Source: Nocardia coubleae NBRC 108252
GTDB lineage: Bacteria > Actinomycetota > Actinomycetes > Mycobacteriales > Mycobacteriaceae
NCBI RefSeq assembly: GCF_001612805.1
Contig: NZ_BDBD01000004.1
Span: forward strand, 372,001 to 436,000
DNA: 64,000 bases
Direction: 5' to 3'
Part shown: positions 40,587 to 49,322 of the stretch, piece after piece
How the letters are laid out: each line of letters begins with the position of its first letter
Position numbering within the stretch: the first letter of the stretch is position 1
Translations under genes and position numbers: made by a program
Notes under the pieces: generated by a model
Database searches by the model: none
What the model saw: only the letters and a program-made list of their open reading frames with translations
Told to the model about the DNA's origin: nothing

Positions 40587-43500
40587 ATGACCAGGACAGC
40601 TAGCACCGGAACCCGCGCGCTGCGCACCCGCCTGGCGGAGGTCTCGCTGCGCGACGAACATCGGCTCCGGCGCAAACTGGACCGGGCGCGCCCCGACGAC
40701 CTGCCCGCGCTGGACGCCGAGATCGCCACCGCCGAGACCCGCGTGGCGAATCGCCGCGCGGCGGTCCCGTCGATCACCTACCCCGAACAGCTGCCGGTCT
40801 CGGCGCGCCGCGACGACATCGCCGCCGCCATCGCCGCCAACCAGGTCGTCATCGTCGCCGGTGAGACCGGCTCGGGCAAGACCACCCAGATCCCCAAGAT
40901 CTGCCTGGAACTCGGTCGCGGCATCCGCGGCACCATCGGGCACACCCAGCCGCGCAGGCTGGCCGCGCGCACGGTCGCCGAACGCATCGCCGAGGAGCTG
41001 GGCACCGAACTCGGCGACGTGGTCGGGTACACGGTGCGCTTCACCGATCAGGCCTCTGATCGCACGCTGGTCAAGCTGATGACCGACGGCATCCTGCTCG
41101 CCGAGATCCAGCGCGACCGGTTGCTGCGCCGCTACGACACGATCATCATCGACGAGGCACACGAGCGCAGCCTCAATATCGACTTCCTGCTCGGCTACCT
41201 GAAGCAGTTGCTGCCGAAGCGGCCCGATCTCAAGGTGATCATCACCTCGGCGACCATCGATCCCGAACTGTTCGCCCGCCACTTCGCCGCCGCCGACGGC
41301 ACCCCGGCCCCCATCGTCGAGGTGTCGGGCCGGTCCTATCCGGTCGAACTCCGTTATCGCCCCCTGTCTTTGGAGCTGCCGGGCACCGACGACGAGGACG
41401 ACACCCGCGTAGTCGACCGCGACCCGACCGATGCCATCGGCGACGCGGTCACCGAACTGTTCGCCGAGGGCGACGGCGATGTGCTGGTGTTCCTGTCCGG
41501 TGAACGCGAGATCCGCGACACCGCCGATTCGCTGCGCGACCTCAGACTGCCGCGGACCGAGATCGTCCCCCTCTACGCGCGTCTGTCGGCAGCCGAACAG
41601 CACAAGGTGTTCGCCCCGCACACCGGTCGCCGGGTGGTGCTCGCCACCAACGTGGCCGAGACTTCGCTGACCGTGCCGGGCATCCGGTACGTCATCGACC
41701 CGGGTACGGCGCGCATCTCGCGCTATTCGATGCGGACCAAGGTGCAGCGGCTGCCGATCGAACCGGTGTCGCAGGCTTCGGCGCGGCAGCGTTCGGGTCG
41801 ATGTGGTCGTGTCGCCGACGGCATCTGCATCCGCCTGTACTCCGAGGACGATTTCGAGTCGCGGCCCGCGTTCACCGAACCGGAGATCCTGCGCACCAAT
41901 CTGGCGGCGGTCATCCTGCAGATGACCGCGCTCGGCCTCGGCGATATCGAGAGCTTCCCGTTCGTGGAGGCCCCCGACCGGCGCGCCATCCGCGACGGCA
42001 TCGCGCTGCTCGAGGAACTCGGCGCACTCGCCCACGGCAGCTCCAAGGCTGTCGGCAGCGAGGAACAATCGGGTGGGCATCTCACGCTGACCCCGGTCGG
42101 CCGGGAGATGGCGCAGTTGCCGGTCGACCCGCGCATGGCCCGCATGCTGGTGGAGGCCAACCGCAACGGCTGTCTCGACGAGGTGCTGGTGATCGTCGCG
42201 GCACTGTCGATCCAGGACGTGCGGGAACGGCCCGTGGAGCATCAGCAGGCCGCCGACATCCAGCATGCCCGCTTCACCGTCGACGGTTCGGACTTCCTGG
42301 CCTACCTGCGCCTGTGGGACTACTTGACCGAGCAGCGCAAGTCGTTGTCGTCCAACCAGTTCCGCCGCATGTGCCGCGACGAGTTCCTGCACTACCTGCG
42401 GATCCGTGAGTGGCAGGACCTGCACGGCCAGCTGCGCACCATCACCCGTGGTCTCGGGTGGGACAGCACGGGCCACCTGCCGTCGGGCGACGGTGCGGAG
42501 GTGCCGGACGGTGGCCGACGTCGCGGGCGGGGCAGACCCCAACGCGCCCAGGCGGATTCGACGGCTGCCGGTAGCGCTCTGACGACTTCCCTCGGAGCCG
42601 GGACCGCCGGGAACAGCGCCTCGGACGCCGAGGCCTCACCGGCCGAATCACGTGCCCGGACAACGGGTTCCGCGCGGACCGAATCCGGCGTCCGAGGCAC
42701 GGGCGCCGCCACAGCCGGGGGCAACCGCAGCGGAGCGGGTTCCGGTAGGGACGAGCCGGGGCGGGGTGGCCGCAAGTCGCGTGGCCGTGGGGCCGGGCAG
42801 CCACCAGCCGATGGTCGTCGCTCCGGCGCGAAAGACGCTGCGGGGTCCACTGATCCGGCGATCGACGCGGCCGAGGCGGCCATGCCGTGGCCGAGCGCGC
42901 AGATCCATCAATCCTTGCTGGCGGGCATGCTCTCGCATCTCGGTGTGCGGGAAGCGGAGTCGCGGGAGTTCCTCGGGGCGCGCAATGCCAAGTTCATGAT
43001 CTTCCCCGGCTCGTCGCTGGCCAAGAAGCCGCCGCGCTGGGTGATGGCGGCCGAACTGGTGGAGACCTCGCGGCTGTGGGGGCGCATCGCGGCGCGGATC
43101 GAACCGGAGTGGGCCGAGCGGCTCGCCGGTGACCTCGTTAAACGCACCTATTCGGAACCGCATTGGTCGGCCAAGCGTGGCGCGGCTCGCGCCTACGAGC
43201 GGGCCACGCTCTACGGTGTGCCGCTGGTGACCGGTCGCCCCGTCGACTACGGGCGCATCGATCCGGAGCTGTCGCGTGAACTGTTCATCCGCCATGCCCT
43301 CGTGCAGGGTGAATGGCAGACCCGGCACGGGTTCTTCGCCCGCAACCGAGCGCTCGTCGACGATGTCGCCGACCTCGAGCATCGGGCGCGCCGGCGCGAC
43401 ATCCTCGTCGACGACGAGGTGCTGTTCGAGTTCTACGACCAGCGCATTCCCGCCGACATCGTGTCGGTGCGTCATTTCGACTCCTGGTGGCGCAAGGCCG

Positions 43501-44939
43501 AACGCAAAGACCCAGGGCTGCTGGACTTCTCGACCGACACCGTGGTCAACGCCGGTGCCGCCGCCCTCGACCCCACCGATTTCCCCGATGCCTGGCGTCA
43601 GGGGGAACTCTCCTTCCCGCTGACCTATCAGTTCGAGCCGGGCAAGGACGACGACGGTGTCACCGTCCGCATCCCCGTCGAGCAGCTCGCGCACGTGCGC
43701 GCGGTGGGCTTCGATTGGCTGGTTCCCGGCATGCGGGAGGAACTCGCGTCCGCCTACATCAAGACGCTGCCTAAGGCGTTGCGCCGCGCGGTGGTTCCCG
43801 CGCCCGACTTCGCGTCGGCGGCCCTGCGTGGGCTCACGCCTCGCGCGGAACCGTTGCGGATCGGGTTGGCGCGGGAGCTGTCGCGGCTCGGTTCGGTGAC
43901 CATCAGCGCAGACGACCTCTCCCCCGCCGCCCTGCCGGACCACCTGCGGATGACCTTCGCCGCCGTCGATCAGAGCGGGCAGGTGCTCGCCAAGAGCAAG
44001 AACCTCGCGCAGCTGAAAACCCAGCTGGCCGAACAGGTTTCGGCGTCCGTCGCGCGTGCCACCGCGGGTGCCGAACGCGCGCCCGCCACCGTGTGGACCT
44101 CCGAGTCGCTCGGTGCCGTCGCGCCGACGGTGCGACGCGAGGTGGCCGGGCAGACCGTCACCGGCTACCCCGCCCTGGTCCCCGAGGGCGAAGGCGTCGC
44201 CGTACGCGTGCTGAGTTCACCCGCCGAACAGGCCGCCGCCATGCGCGCGGGGGTGCGTACCCTGCTGCTCGCCGCCGTCCCGACATCCACCCGTGCCGTC
44301 ACCGCCGGGCTGTCGGCCGCCGACCGGCTGGCTTTGAGCCAGAACCCCGACGGGTCCCTGGACAAGCTCGTGGAGGACTGCCGCGTCGCCGCCGCCGACG
44401 AGCTCATCGCGCGCGCCGGTGGACCGGTGCGCACACCGGAGGAATTCGACAAGCTCGTCGCCGCCGTTCGCCCGAAACTGGCGGGCACGGTCAGCGAACT
44501 GATCCGCCTCGTCGCGCCGGTGCTGTCGGCCGCGCATCAGGCCCGCGCCGCACTCGCCGACACCGCCGAGACCGACATAGCCGACGACGTCCGCCACCAA
44601 CTCGACGACCTGCTGTTCCCCGGCTTCGTCGCCGAATGGGGACGCACCCGCCTGCGCGAACTCCCCCGCTACCTACTCGCCGCCGCCCAGCGCCTCGAAT
44701 CGCTGCCCGGTTCGGCGGTGCGCGACCGTCAGGGAATGGTGGAGGTCGACCGGATGCTCGCCGCCTACGACAAACTCGTCCGCAGCCTTCCCGACAACCG
44801 CCGCAACGCCCGCGATGTCACCGAGATCTGGTGGATGATCGAGGAATTGCGCGTCAGCCTGTTCGCCCAGAAGTTGGGGACCCCGTACCCGGTGTCGACC
44901 AAACGCATCGAGAAGGCGATCGCCTCCATCCGCCGTTGA
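40587..44939 (+). CDS. hrpA: ATP-dependent RNA helicase HrpA
   Basis: A 1450-residue DEAH-box helicase, about 150 longer than the E. coli enzyme. Walker A GETGSGKTTQ is near residue 92, motif Ib/II IIDEAHERSLN, motif III TSATID, and lobe 2 has NVAETSLTVPGI and QRSGRCGRVADG (motif VI). The ratchet, OB-fold and the long C-terminal DUF3418 region follow. An extra hydrophilic, Gly/Arg/Ser/Ala-rich linker of about 130 residues (genomic 42480-42880) separates the helicase core from the C-terminal half. HrpA acts on stalled ribosomes and mRNA. It starts at ATG 40587 and is convergent with nrdR. Confidence 0.94.
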   Translation: MTRTASTGTRALRTRLAEVSLRDEHRLRRKLDRARPDDLPALDAEIATAETRVANRRAAVPSITYPEQLPVSARRDDIAAAIAANQVVIVAGETGSGKTTQIPKICLELGRGIRGTIGHTQPRRLAARTVAERIAEELGTELGDVVGYTVRFTDQASDRTLVKLMTDGILLAEIQRDRLLRRYDTIIIDEAHERSLNIDFLLGYLKQLLPKRPDLKVIITSATIDPELFARHFAAADGTPAPIVEVSGRSYPVELRYRPLSLELPGTDDEDDTRVVDRDPTDAIGDAVTELFAEGDGDVLVFLSGEREIRDTADSLRDLRLPRTEIVPLYARLSAAEQHKVFAPHTGRRVVLATNVAETSLTVPGIRYVIDPGTARISRYSMRTKVQRLPIEPVSQASARQRSGRCGRVADGICIRLYSEDDFESRPAFTEPEILRTNLAAVILQMTALGLGDIESFPFVEAPDRRAIRDGIALLEELGALAHGSSKAVGSEEQSGGHLTLTPVGREMAQLPVDPRMARMLVEANRNGCLDEVLVIVAALSIQDVRERPVEHQQAADIQHARFTVDGSDFLAYLRLWDYLTEQRKSLSSNQFRRMCRDEFLHYLRIREWQDLHGQLRTITRGLGWDSTGHLPSGDGAEVPDGGRRRGRGRPQRAQADSTAAGSALTTSLGAGTAGNSASDAEASPAESRARTTGSARTESGVRGTGAATAGGNRSGAGSGRDEPGRGGRKSRGRGAGQPPADGRRSGAKDAAGSTDPAIDAAEAAMPWPSAQIHQSLLAGMLSHLGVREAESREFLGARNAKFMIFPGSSLAKKPPRWVMAAELVETSRLWGRIAARIEPEWAERLAGDLVKRTYSEPHWSAKRGAARAYERATLYGVPLVTGRPVDYGRIDPELSRELFIRHALVQGEWQTRHGFFARNRALVDDVADLEHRARRRDILVDDEVLFEFYDQRIPADIVSVRHFDSWWRKAERKDPGLLDFSTDTVVNAGAAALDPTDFPDAWRQGELSFPLTYQFEPGKDDDGVTVRIPVEQLAHVRAVGFDWLVPGMREELASAYIKTLPKALRRAVVPAPDFASAALRGLTPRAEPLRIGLARELSRLGSVTISADDLSPAALPDHLRMTFAAVDQSGQVLAKSKNLAQLKTQLAEQVSASVARATAGAERAPATVWTSESLGAVAPTVRREVAGQTVTGYPALVPEGEGVAVRVLSSPAEQAAAMRAGVRTLLLAAVPTSTRAVTAGLSAADRLALSQNPDGSLDKLVEDCRVAAADELIARAGGPVRTPEEFDKLVAAVRPKLAGTVSELIRLVAPVLSAAHQARAALADTAETDIADDVRHQLDDLLFPGFVAEWGRTRLRELPRYLLAAAQRLESLPGSAVRDRQGMVEVDRMLAAYDKLVRSLPDNRRNARDVTEIWWMIEELRVSLFAQKLGTPYPVSTKRIEKAIASIRR

Positions 44940-44945
44940 CGGGTG

Positions 44946-44974
44946 CGGCTCGGCGCGGAGAAGTGGGCGAGCCG
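44946..44974. terminator. Weak hairpin between hrpA and nrdR
   Basis: CGGCTCG at 44946-44952 and CGAGCCG at 44968-44974 can form a 7-bp stem with a 15-nt loop in the 80-bp gap where hrpA and nrdR converge. There is no T-tract. It is a possible shared terminator, but the evidence is weak. Confidence 0.3.
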
Positions 44975-45019
44975 GCCCCGGGAGACGACGGCAGCGAGCA
45001 CGGGCGCGGCGACGCGGGT

Positions 45020-45487
45020 TCAGTCGGTAGCTGCGGTAGCGGCGCGGGCGGCGCGCATCTCGGTGATCTCGCGTTCGAAATCGTCTGCGCTGGTGAAGGA
45101 TCGGTACACCGAGGCGAAGCGCAGGTAGGCCACTTCGTCGAGATCGCGCAGGGGCCCGAGGATGGCGAGGCCGACCTCGTGGCTGGGAACTTCCGGAGAA
45201 CCCTTGGCGCGCACCGCGTCCTCGACCTGCTGTGCCAGCAGATTCAGGGCGTCGTCGTCGACCTCGCGGCCCTGGCAGGCACGTCGCACGCCGACGATCA
45301 CCTTCTCGCGGCTGAACGGCTCGGTGACGCCGCTGCGCTTGACCACCGACAGCACCGCGGTCTCGACGGTGGTGAACCGGCGCCCGCACGACGGGCAGGA
45401 ACGTCGGCGGCGAATCGCCGTGCCCTCCTCGACTTCCCGCGAGTCGACGACACGCGAGTCGGGGTGACGGCAATACGGGCAATGCAT
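45020..45487 (-). CDS. nrdR: Transcriptional repressor NrdR
   Basis: A 155-residue NrdR. The N-terminal zinc ribbon has Cys3, Cys6, Cys31 and Cys34 (MHCPYC and [11 protein letters not shown]), followed by the ATP-cone ([23 protein letters not shown], conserved in parts) that senses ATP/dATP. It represses ribonucleotide reductase genes. From memory, nrdR lies close to lexA in mycobacteria, as here, linking dNTP supply with DNA repair. The start is ATG 45487. It is convergent with hrpA and downstream of the secreted protein gene on the same strand order, though with its own 65-bp upstream region. Confidence 0.96.
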   Translation of the reverse strand: MHCPYCRHPDSRVVDSREVEEGTAIRRRRSCPSCGRRFTTVETAVLSVVKRSGVTEPFSREKVIVGVRRACQGREVDDDALNLLAQQVEDAVRAKGSPEVPSHEVGLAILGPLRDLDEVAYLRFASVYRSFTSADDFEREITEMRAARAATAATD

Positions 45488-45552
45488 CCGAGGGGTTCCT
45501 TCGTCGGTGCGCAGTTCACTTCGCTACTCCATGACTCTTGACAGGATACCGC

Positions 45553-46782
45553 TCAGGTATGGGTCACCTGCCACTGCGTGGTCAGGTCCGCGATCACGTC
45601 CGGTAGCCGCGCGATCAACCGGCCCCGGTCGAGCTTGCCCGGAAACGGCTCGCGGTACACGGCCACGGCCCGCGCGCGGTCGGTGGCCAGGTCGAGGTGG
45701 CGGGGCACCAGGTCGGCGGCGAGGTAGGCCCAGCGATCGGCACGGTCGGCCCAGTTGAACGCGGGCAGCGGCATCCGCAGGCCGAGCTTGCTGCCGGGAA
45801 TCGGCGAGCGCACGGTGGCGGGCGCGTACACACCGGGTGCCCGGGCGCCCGCCAGGGCGGGTTTGCCCGCGACCGTGGTGACGTAAGTGAGCACCCGGCC
45901 CAAGCCGCCGCGTCCGGCGGCGGTGGCGTTCCACTGCTCGGGGACGATGTGGTTCTGTTCGCGGTCGGCCATGGTCACCAGCGCCTCGGCGAGGCCGGTG
46001 CCGTCGTCGATTCCGGTCCAGGCCGCGCGCATGGCGTCGTCGAGCAGGCCCGCCGCGTGCATCTCGTCGATCGCCGCCATCCCGTCGGCGAGGTAGGCCT
46101 CGTGCATCGGCACCAGATCCGTGAAGATGTGGCGCTGCATGATGATCAGCCTGGTCTGGTACCACGCCAGATCATCGGCGGTCAGGCGCGGGCCGAGCAG
46201 GGCGAGCGCGGCGATATCGGGCGGTACGGCGGCGACAAGCTCCGGCGGGGTGGCGCGCAGCAGGTCGGCGACGGCCGTGCCGAGTTCGTGGATTCCGGGC
46301 ACCGACAGCAGAGCGCCGATATCGCCCACGTCGAAGAATCCCGATGCGAACGAGCCGCCCGCGATGCCCGCCAATCCGGCCCAGTAGAAGTCCGGGCGGG
46401 CCGCGGCGATGCGGAAGTAGTTCACGTACACGCGGGTGAAGGTGTCCGTGTTGGCTGCCACGCCACGCTCCGGCGCCCAGCCGGCGAGGTCGATGCCCGC
46501 GTTGTCGGTGGCGACGACGAGCCAATACTGATGCAGCAGTGTGGAATACCGGCCCGGCGCGATCCCGTCGGCTCTTGCCTGGTCGAGCGCCGTACGTAAG
46601 GGCTCGGCACTCAGGGGCAGCGCAGGATGGATGCCGCCGGCGAATTCACCGTCGTCGTTGACGGCGGGCAGGTCCAGATAGGCGGTGTAGGTGGGTTCGG
46701 CTCGGACGAGGGGCGCGGGCGCCACGGCCGGCAGCACACCCAGGAGCAGAACGATCCAAAAGCTGCGCACGTGACCTCGCAT
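45553..46782 (-). CDS. Secreted protein of unknown function
   Basis: A protein of about 409 residues with a clear signal peptide: basic start MRGHVR, hydrophobic core through residue 25 and an APLVRA-E cleavage site near 28. The mature protein is mostly helical with aromatic-rich blocks (YSTLLHQYWLVVATDN, FTRVYVNYFRIAAARPDFYW, WYQTRLIIMQRHIF) and scattered His and Glu/Asp in helices, for example QRHIFTDLVPMHEAYL, which could hold a metal. I do not recognise the family. ATG 46782 is preferred, being next to the basic n-region; an upstream ATG at 46815 would add 11 residues. Confidence 0.7.
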   Translation of the reverse strand: MRGHVRSFWIVLLLGVLPAVAPAPLVRAEPTYTAYLDLPAVNDDGEFAGGIHPALPLSAEPLRTALDQARADGIAPGRYSTLLHQYWLVVATDNAGIDLAGWAPERGVAANTDTFTRVYVNYFRIAAARPDFYWAGLAGIAGGSFASGFFDVGDIGALLSVPGIHELGTAVADLLRATPPELVAAVPPDIAALALLGPRLTADDLAWYQTRLIIMQRHIFTDLVPMHEAYLADGMAAIDEMHAAGLLDDAMRAAWTGIDDGTGLAEALVTMADREQNHIVPEQWNATAAGRGGLGRVLTYVTTVAGKPALAGARAPGVYAPATVRSPIPGSKLGLRMPLPAFNWADRADRWAYLAADLVPRHLDLATDRARAVAVYREPFPGKLDRGRLIARLPDVIADLTTQWQVTHT

Positions 46783-46836
46783 CCGTGCCCCGACCGGCCC
46801 GCCCGGCAGGGACAATCGTCACGGTAGCAACGTGTT

Positions 46837-47538
46837 CTAGTTTTGGGGTCGCGTTTCGAACAAGCCGACCTGCGGGTGGTCACCCGGCTGAGAGATTCCG
46901 GGCGAGGACTCGGTCCACTCGCCGAAGCTACCCGCCCGCAGATGGGCCAATCCCAAGAACGTCACCACGATCGATGCGGTCACCAGCGCCGTGAGAGCCA
47001 GCGCCGCCAAGCCCGCCTGCGCCTGACGCACCCGCACCATCGGATGGGCACCGCGCGCACCGGAACCGACCACTCGCGCGTAGAGCGCCTGCTCCGAGCG
47101 CGGCCCACGTAATTCCGGCCCACGATCGGACGCCCGAACACCCGCACGCACCCGCCGGGTCGGCGCTTCGATCGGCGACGGGTCTCCGACGAGCGCCCGG
47201 GTGACGGATCGCGATCGCGCCGACTCCCAGCGGGGCACGGTCGCGAACGCGAGATCCACCTCGGCCTCGGTGATGTCGAAGGTCCGCGCACCCCTGGCCC
47301 GGAGCTCGGCACCACGAACCACCTCGGCCTCGCGCGAGCGCCGGACCGGCACGGCCGGGGTTTGCGGCGGATGCGGGATGAAACGGGCGGCGACTTCCCG
47401 CCGCGCCGCACTGTTGCGGCCCTGTCCGCGCACGAGCGCGAAAGGACGTGGAGCGCGGGCGGTTCGGCGGCGACGCAGCACCGGTTCGGGGACTTCGGCG
47501 GGATCGTAGGAACGCAGGGCGCTGATCGCTGTGCTCAT
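46837..47538 (-). CDS. SOS-linked single-pass membrane protein (Rv2719c position)
   Basis: A 233-residue protein divergent from lexA. Residues 1-170 are cytoplasmic, Arg-rich and low in order. One hydrophobic helix (about 173-198, [20 protein letters not shown]) anchors it, and only about 32 residues follow outside, ending FETRPQN. From memory, the mycobacterial gene at this position (Rv2719c) is DNA-damage-induced, inhibits cell division and carries an extracytoplasmic LysM domain. No LysM motif is visible here. Near-consensus SOS boxes lie 70-170 bp upstream of ATG 47538, so LexA control is likely. The 3' end is close to the secreted protein gene. Confidence 0.7.
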   Translation of the reverse strand: MSTAISALRSYDPAEVPEPVLRRRRTARAPRPFALVRGQGRNSAARREVAARFIPHPPQTPAVPVRRSREAEVVRGAELRARGARTFDITEAEVDLAFATVPRWESARSRSVTRALVGDPSPIEAPTRRVRAGVRASDRGPELRGPRSEQALYARVVGSGARGAHPMVRVRQAQAGLAALALTALVTASIVVTFLGLAHLRAGSFGEWTESSPGISQPGDHPQVGLFETRPQN

Positions 47539-47608
47539 CGGAAGAACCTCCGGGGTGGTGTGCTCCGCTGGATGAAAGGGCAGGTGAGGCGACGATGACC
47601 GAACCTGT

Positions 47609-47639
47609 TCGAACACCTGTGCGACGAACTGATGTTCGA
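47609..47639. promoter_or_regulatory. Tandem SOS boxes for the LexA-divergent gene
   Basis: ACGAACTGATGTTCGA at 47624-47639 contains a perfect CGAAC-N4-GTTCG core. TCGAACACCTGTGCGA at 47609-47624 is a one-mismatch box that abuts it. Both fit the mycobacterial LexA consensus TCGAAC-N4-GTTCGA. They lie 71-101 bp upstream of the divergent membrane-protein gene start (47538). Confidence 0.7.
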
Positions 47640-47687
47640 TTTCTACCACGCGGCGACGCACATGTCAGCACGAAACGCCCGACATGC

Positions 47688-47703
47688 TCGAACAGATGTT
47701 TGA
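47688..47703. promoter_or_regulatory. SOS box of lexA
   Basis: TCGAACAGATGTTTGA is one half-site base off the consensus CGAAC-N4-GTTCG and very similar to the lexA SOS box of mycobacteria. It ends 62 bp before the lexA GTG at 47766, placed for autorepression. Confidence 0.75.
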
Positions 47704-47765
47704 TACTTCGGCGTGGCCCGACTAGCGTGAGAGAGGCGAATTCGACAAGCGGAAGGGCGGGACAG

Positions 47766-48485
47766 GTGACCCACACAGACGACACGGGTGACGAAAGCGC
47801 TACCGGCACCGTCACATCGGGATCCGGCGCGGATCTCACCGTGCGTCAGCGCACGGTCCTCGAGGTCATCCGCTCCTCGGTGACCGAACGCGGCTACCCG
47901 CCGAGCATCCGCGAGATCGGCGACGCGGTCGGGCTCACCTCCACCTCCTCGGTGGCCCATCAGCTGCGCGCCCTGGAACGCAAGGGCTACCTGCGCCGCG
48001 ACCCGAACCGGCCGCGCGCGGTGAATGTGCGCGGACTCGACGAAGCGGTGCGCGCGGTCACCACCCTGCCCGCCGAACCCGTGGACGACGTGGCCGATCC
48101 GAGCCGCCCCACTCCCACCTTCGTTCCGGTCCTCGGCCGGATCGCCGCCGGTGGGCCGATCCTGGCCGAGCAGGCGGTGGAGGAAGTGTTCCCGCTGCCG
48201 CGCGAACTCGTCGGCGACGGGTCGCTGTTCCTGCTCAAGGTGGTCGGCCAGTCGATGGTCGATGCCGCGATCTGCGACGGCGACTGGGTGGTCGTGCGTC
48301 AGCAGAACGTCGCCGAGGGCGGCGACATCGTCGCGGCCATGATCGACGGCGAGGCGACCGTGAAGACCTTCAAGCGCACCGGCAAAGACGTGTGGCTGAT
48401 GCCACACAACCCACATTTCGAACCGATCCCAGGAAACGACGCGCAAATTCTGGGGAAAGTCGTCACCGTCATCCGCAAGGTGTGA
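47766..48485 (+). CDS. lexA: SOS repressor LexA
   Basis: A 239-residue LexA. The N-terminal winged HTH spans [21 protein letters not shown] to [23 protein letters not shown]. The self-cleavage site Ala128-Gly129 lies in RIAAGGPI, with the serine-lysine dyad Ser163 (GQSM) and Lys200 (TVKTF). RecA-stimulated autocleavage releases repair genes after DNA damage. The start is GTG 47766 behind GACAG, giving the Thr/Asp/Gly-rich N-terminal tail common in actinobacterial LexA. SOS boxes lie upstream for both this gene and its divergent neighbour. It is convergent with the pirin gene, 2 bp apart. Confidence 0.97.
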   Translation: MTHTDDTGDESATGTVTSGSGADLTVRQRTVLEVIRSSVTERGYPPSIREIGDAVGLTSTSSVAHQLRALERKGYLRRDPNRPRAVNVRGLDEAVRAVTTLPAEPVDDVADPSRPTPTFVPVLGRIAAGGPILAEQAVEEVFPLPRELVGDGSLFLLKVVGQSMVDAAICDGDWVVVRQQNVAEGGDIVAAMIDGEATVKTFKRTGKDVWLMPHNPHFEPIPGNDAQILGKVVTVIRKV

Positions 48486-48487
48486 GG

Positions 48488-49228
48488 TCAGCGGCTCGCC
48501 GCCGCGTCCATCTCCCAGATCAGCACCTCGGCGGCGGTCGTCGCAGTCACGCGGTGGCCGCCCGTCGCGGTGAGCCGCACGGCGTCGCCCTGCCCGAGTG
48601 CACCGTGGTTCTCGTAGTCGACGCTGCCCCGGGCGATGAACACGTGACCGTACGGCGCGTCGGGAACGATGATGCTGTGGCCCGGGTCCAGCCGCGCCAC
48701 ATGGAAAGTGGCGTGGCGGTTGCCGATTCCGATCGCGGCGTCGCCTCGATACCTCGGCATGCCGGAGGCCACCGGCACCAGCGAGTTGCGGCGCAACGCA
48801 CCGTCGACGTCGAGTTCCTGATAGCTCGGCGGAGTACCGAGGGTGTCCGGTGGGATCCACATCTGCACCACGTGCAGCCGTTCGCGTTCCGTCCAGCCTG
48901 CACCGTTGCGTTCGGAGTGCAGGATGCCGCTACCCGCACTCATCCGTTGTGCGAGACCGGGCCGGATCAGCCCCGAGTTGCCCGCCGAATCCTGGTGCAC
49001 CACTGTGCCTTCCAGCACCCAGGTCAGGATCTCGGTCTCACGGTGCTGATGCGTGTCGAAGCCCTCGCCCGGATCGACGATGTCCTCGTTGTGCACCAGC
49101 AGCAGCCCGTGCGCGTAGTCCTCGAGCACGAAATTGCCGGTCACGGGGAACGACTGGCGCGAGTCGAGCCACTCGGTGCGCCAGAACCTGCGGTCCGCGC
49201 CCGGAATCACCTGTACCTGTGCCACCAT
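48488..49228 (-). CDS. Pirin family protein
   Basis: A 246-residue bicupin. The first cupin carries the metal site pattern HQHRETEILTWVLEG (two His and a Glu) with a further His in ILHSERNGAG, as in pirins of the YhhW/quercetinase type. The second cupin (residues about 130-246) has lost metal ligands, as usual. Pirins can act as quercetin 2,3-dioxygenases or redox sensors. The reaction here is unknown. The start is ATG 49228. A 24-bp near-perfect dyad with centre 28 bp upstream indicates control by an unidentified repressor. Confidence 0.9.
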   Translation of the reverse strand: MVAQVQVIPGADRRFWRTEWLDSRQSFPVTGNFVLEDYAHGLLLVHNEDIVDPGEGFDTHQHRETEILTWVLEGTVVHQDSAGNSGLIRPGLAQRMSAGSGILHSERNGAGWTERERLHVVQMWIPPDTLGTPPSYQELDVDGALRRNSLVPVASGMPRYRGDAAIGIGNRHATFHVARLDPGHSIIVPDAPYGHVFIARGSVDYENHGALGQGDAVRLTATGGHRVTATTAAEVLIWEMDAAASR

Positions 49229-49243
49229 CGACCTCGCCTCTCA

Positions 49244-49267
49244 CTATGCGGACCTTGGTCCGTATAG
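49244..49267. promoter_or_regulatory. Dyad operator upstream of pirin gene
   Basis: CTATGCGGACC at 49244-49254 and GGTCCGTATAG at 49257-49267 are inverted repeats matching at 10 of 11 positions around a TT centre. The site is 16 bp upstream of the pirin ATG. It has the size of a TetR/MarR-class site. No regulator gene is adjacent. Confidence 0.6.
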
Positions 49268-49282
49268 CGCGTAACGCGAGGT

Positions 49283-49315
49283 GAGCGGTGGGTATTCCGC
49301 GAACACCCACCGCTC
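49283..49315 (-). terminator. Terminator after acyltransferase gene
   Basis: GAGCGGTGGGT at 49283-49293 pairs with ACCCACCGCTC at 49305-49315, 11 bp with an 11-nt loop. Read on the minus strand it lies 7 bp after the acyltransferase stop, isolating that gene from pirin. Confidence 0.6.
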
Positions 49316-49322
49316 GGCCGGG

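Noticed and set aside
40398..42542. Long minus-strand open frame continuing upstream of the Pr6Pr gene
   Set aside because: It lies opposite the HrpA helicase core. Only the part from GTG 40397 downwards has membrane-protein features and a Shine-Dalgarno.
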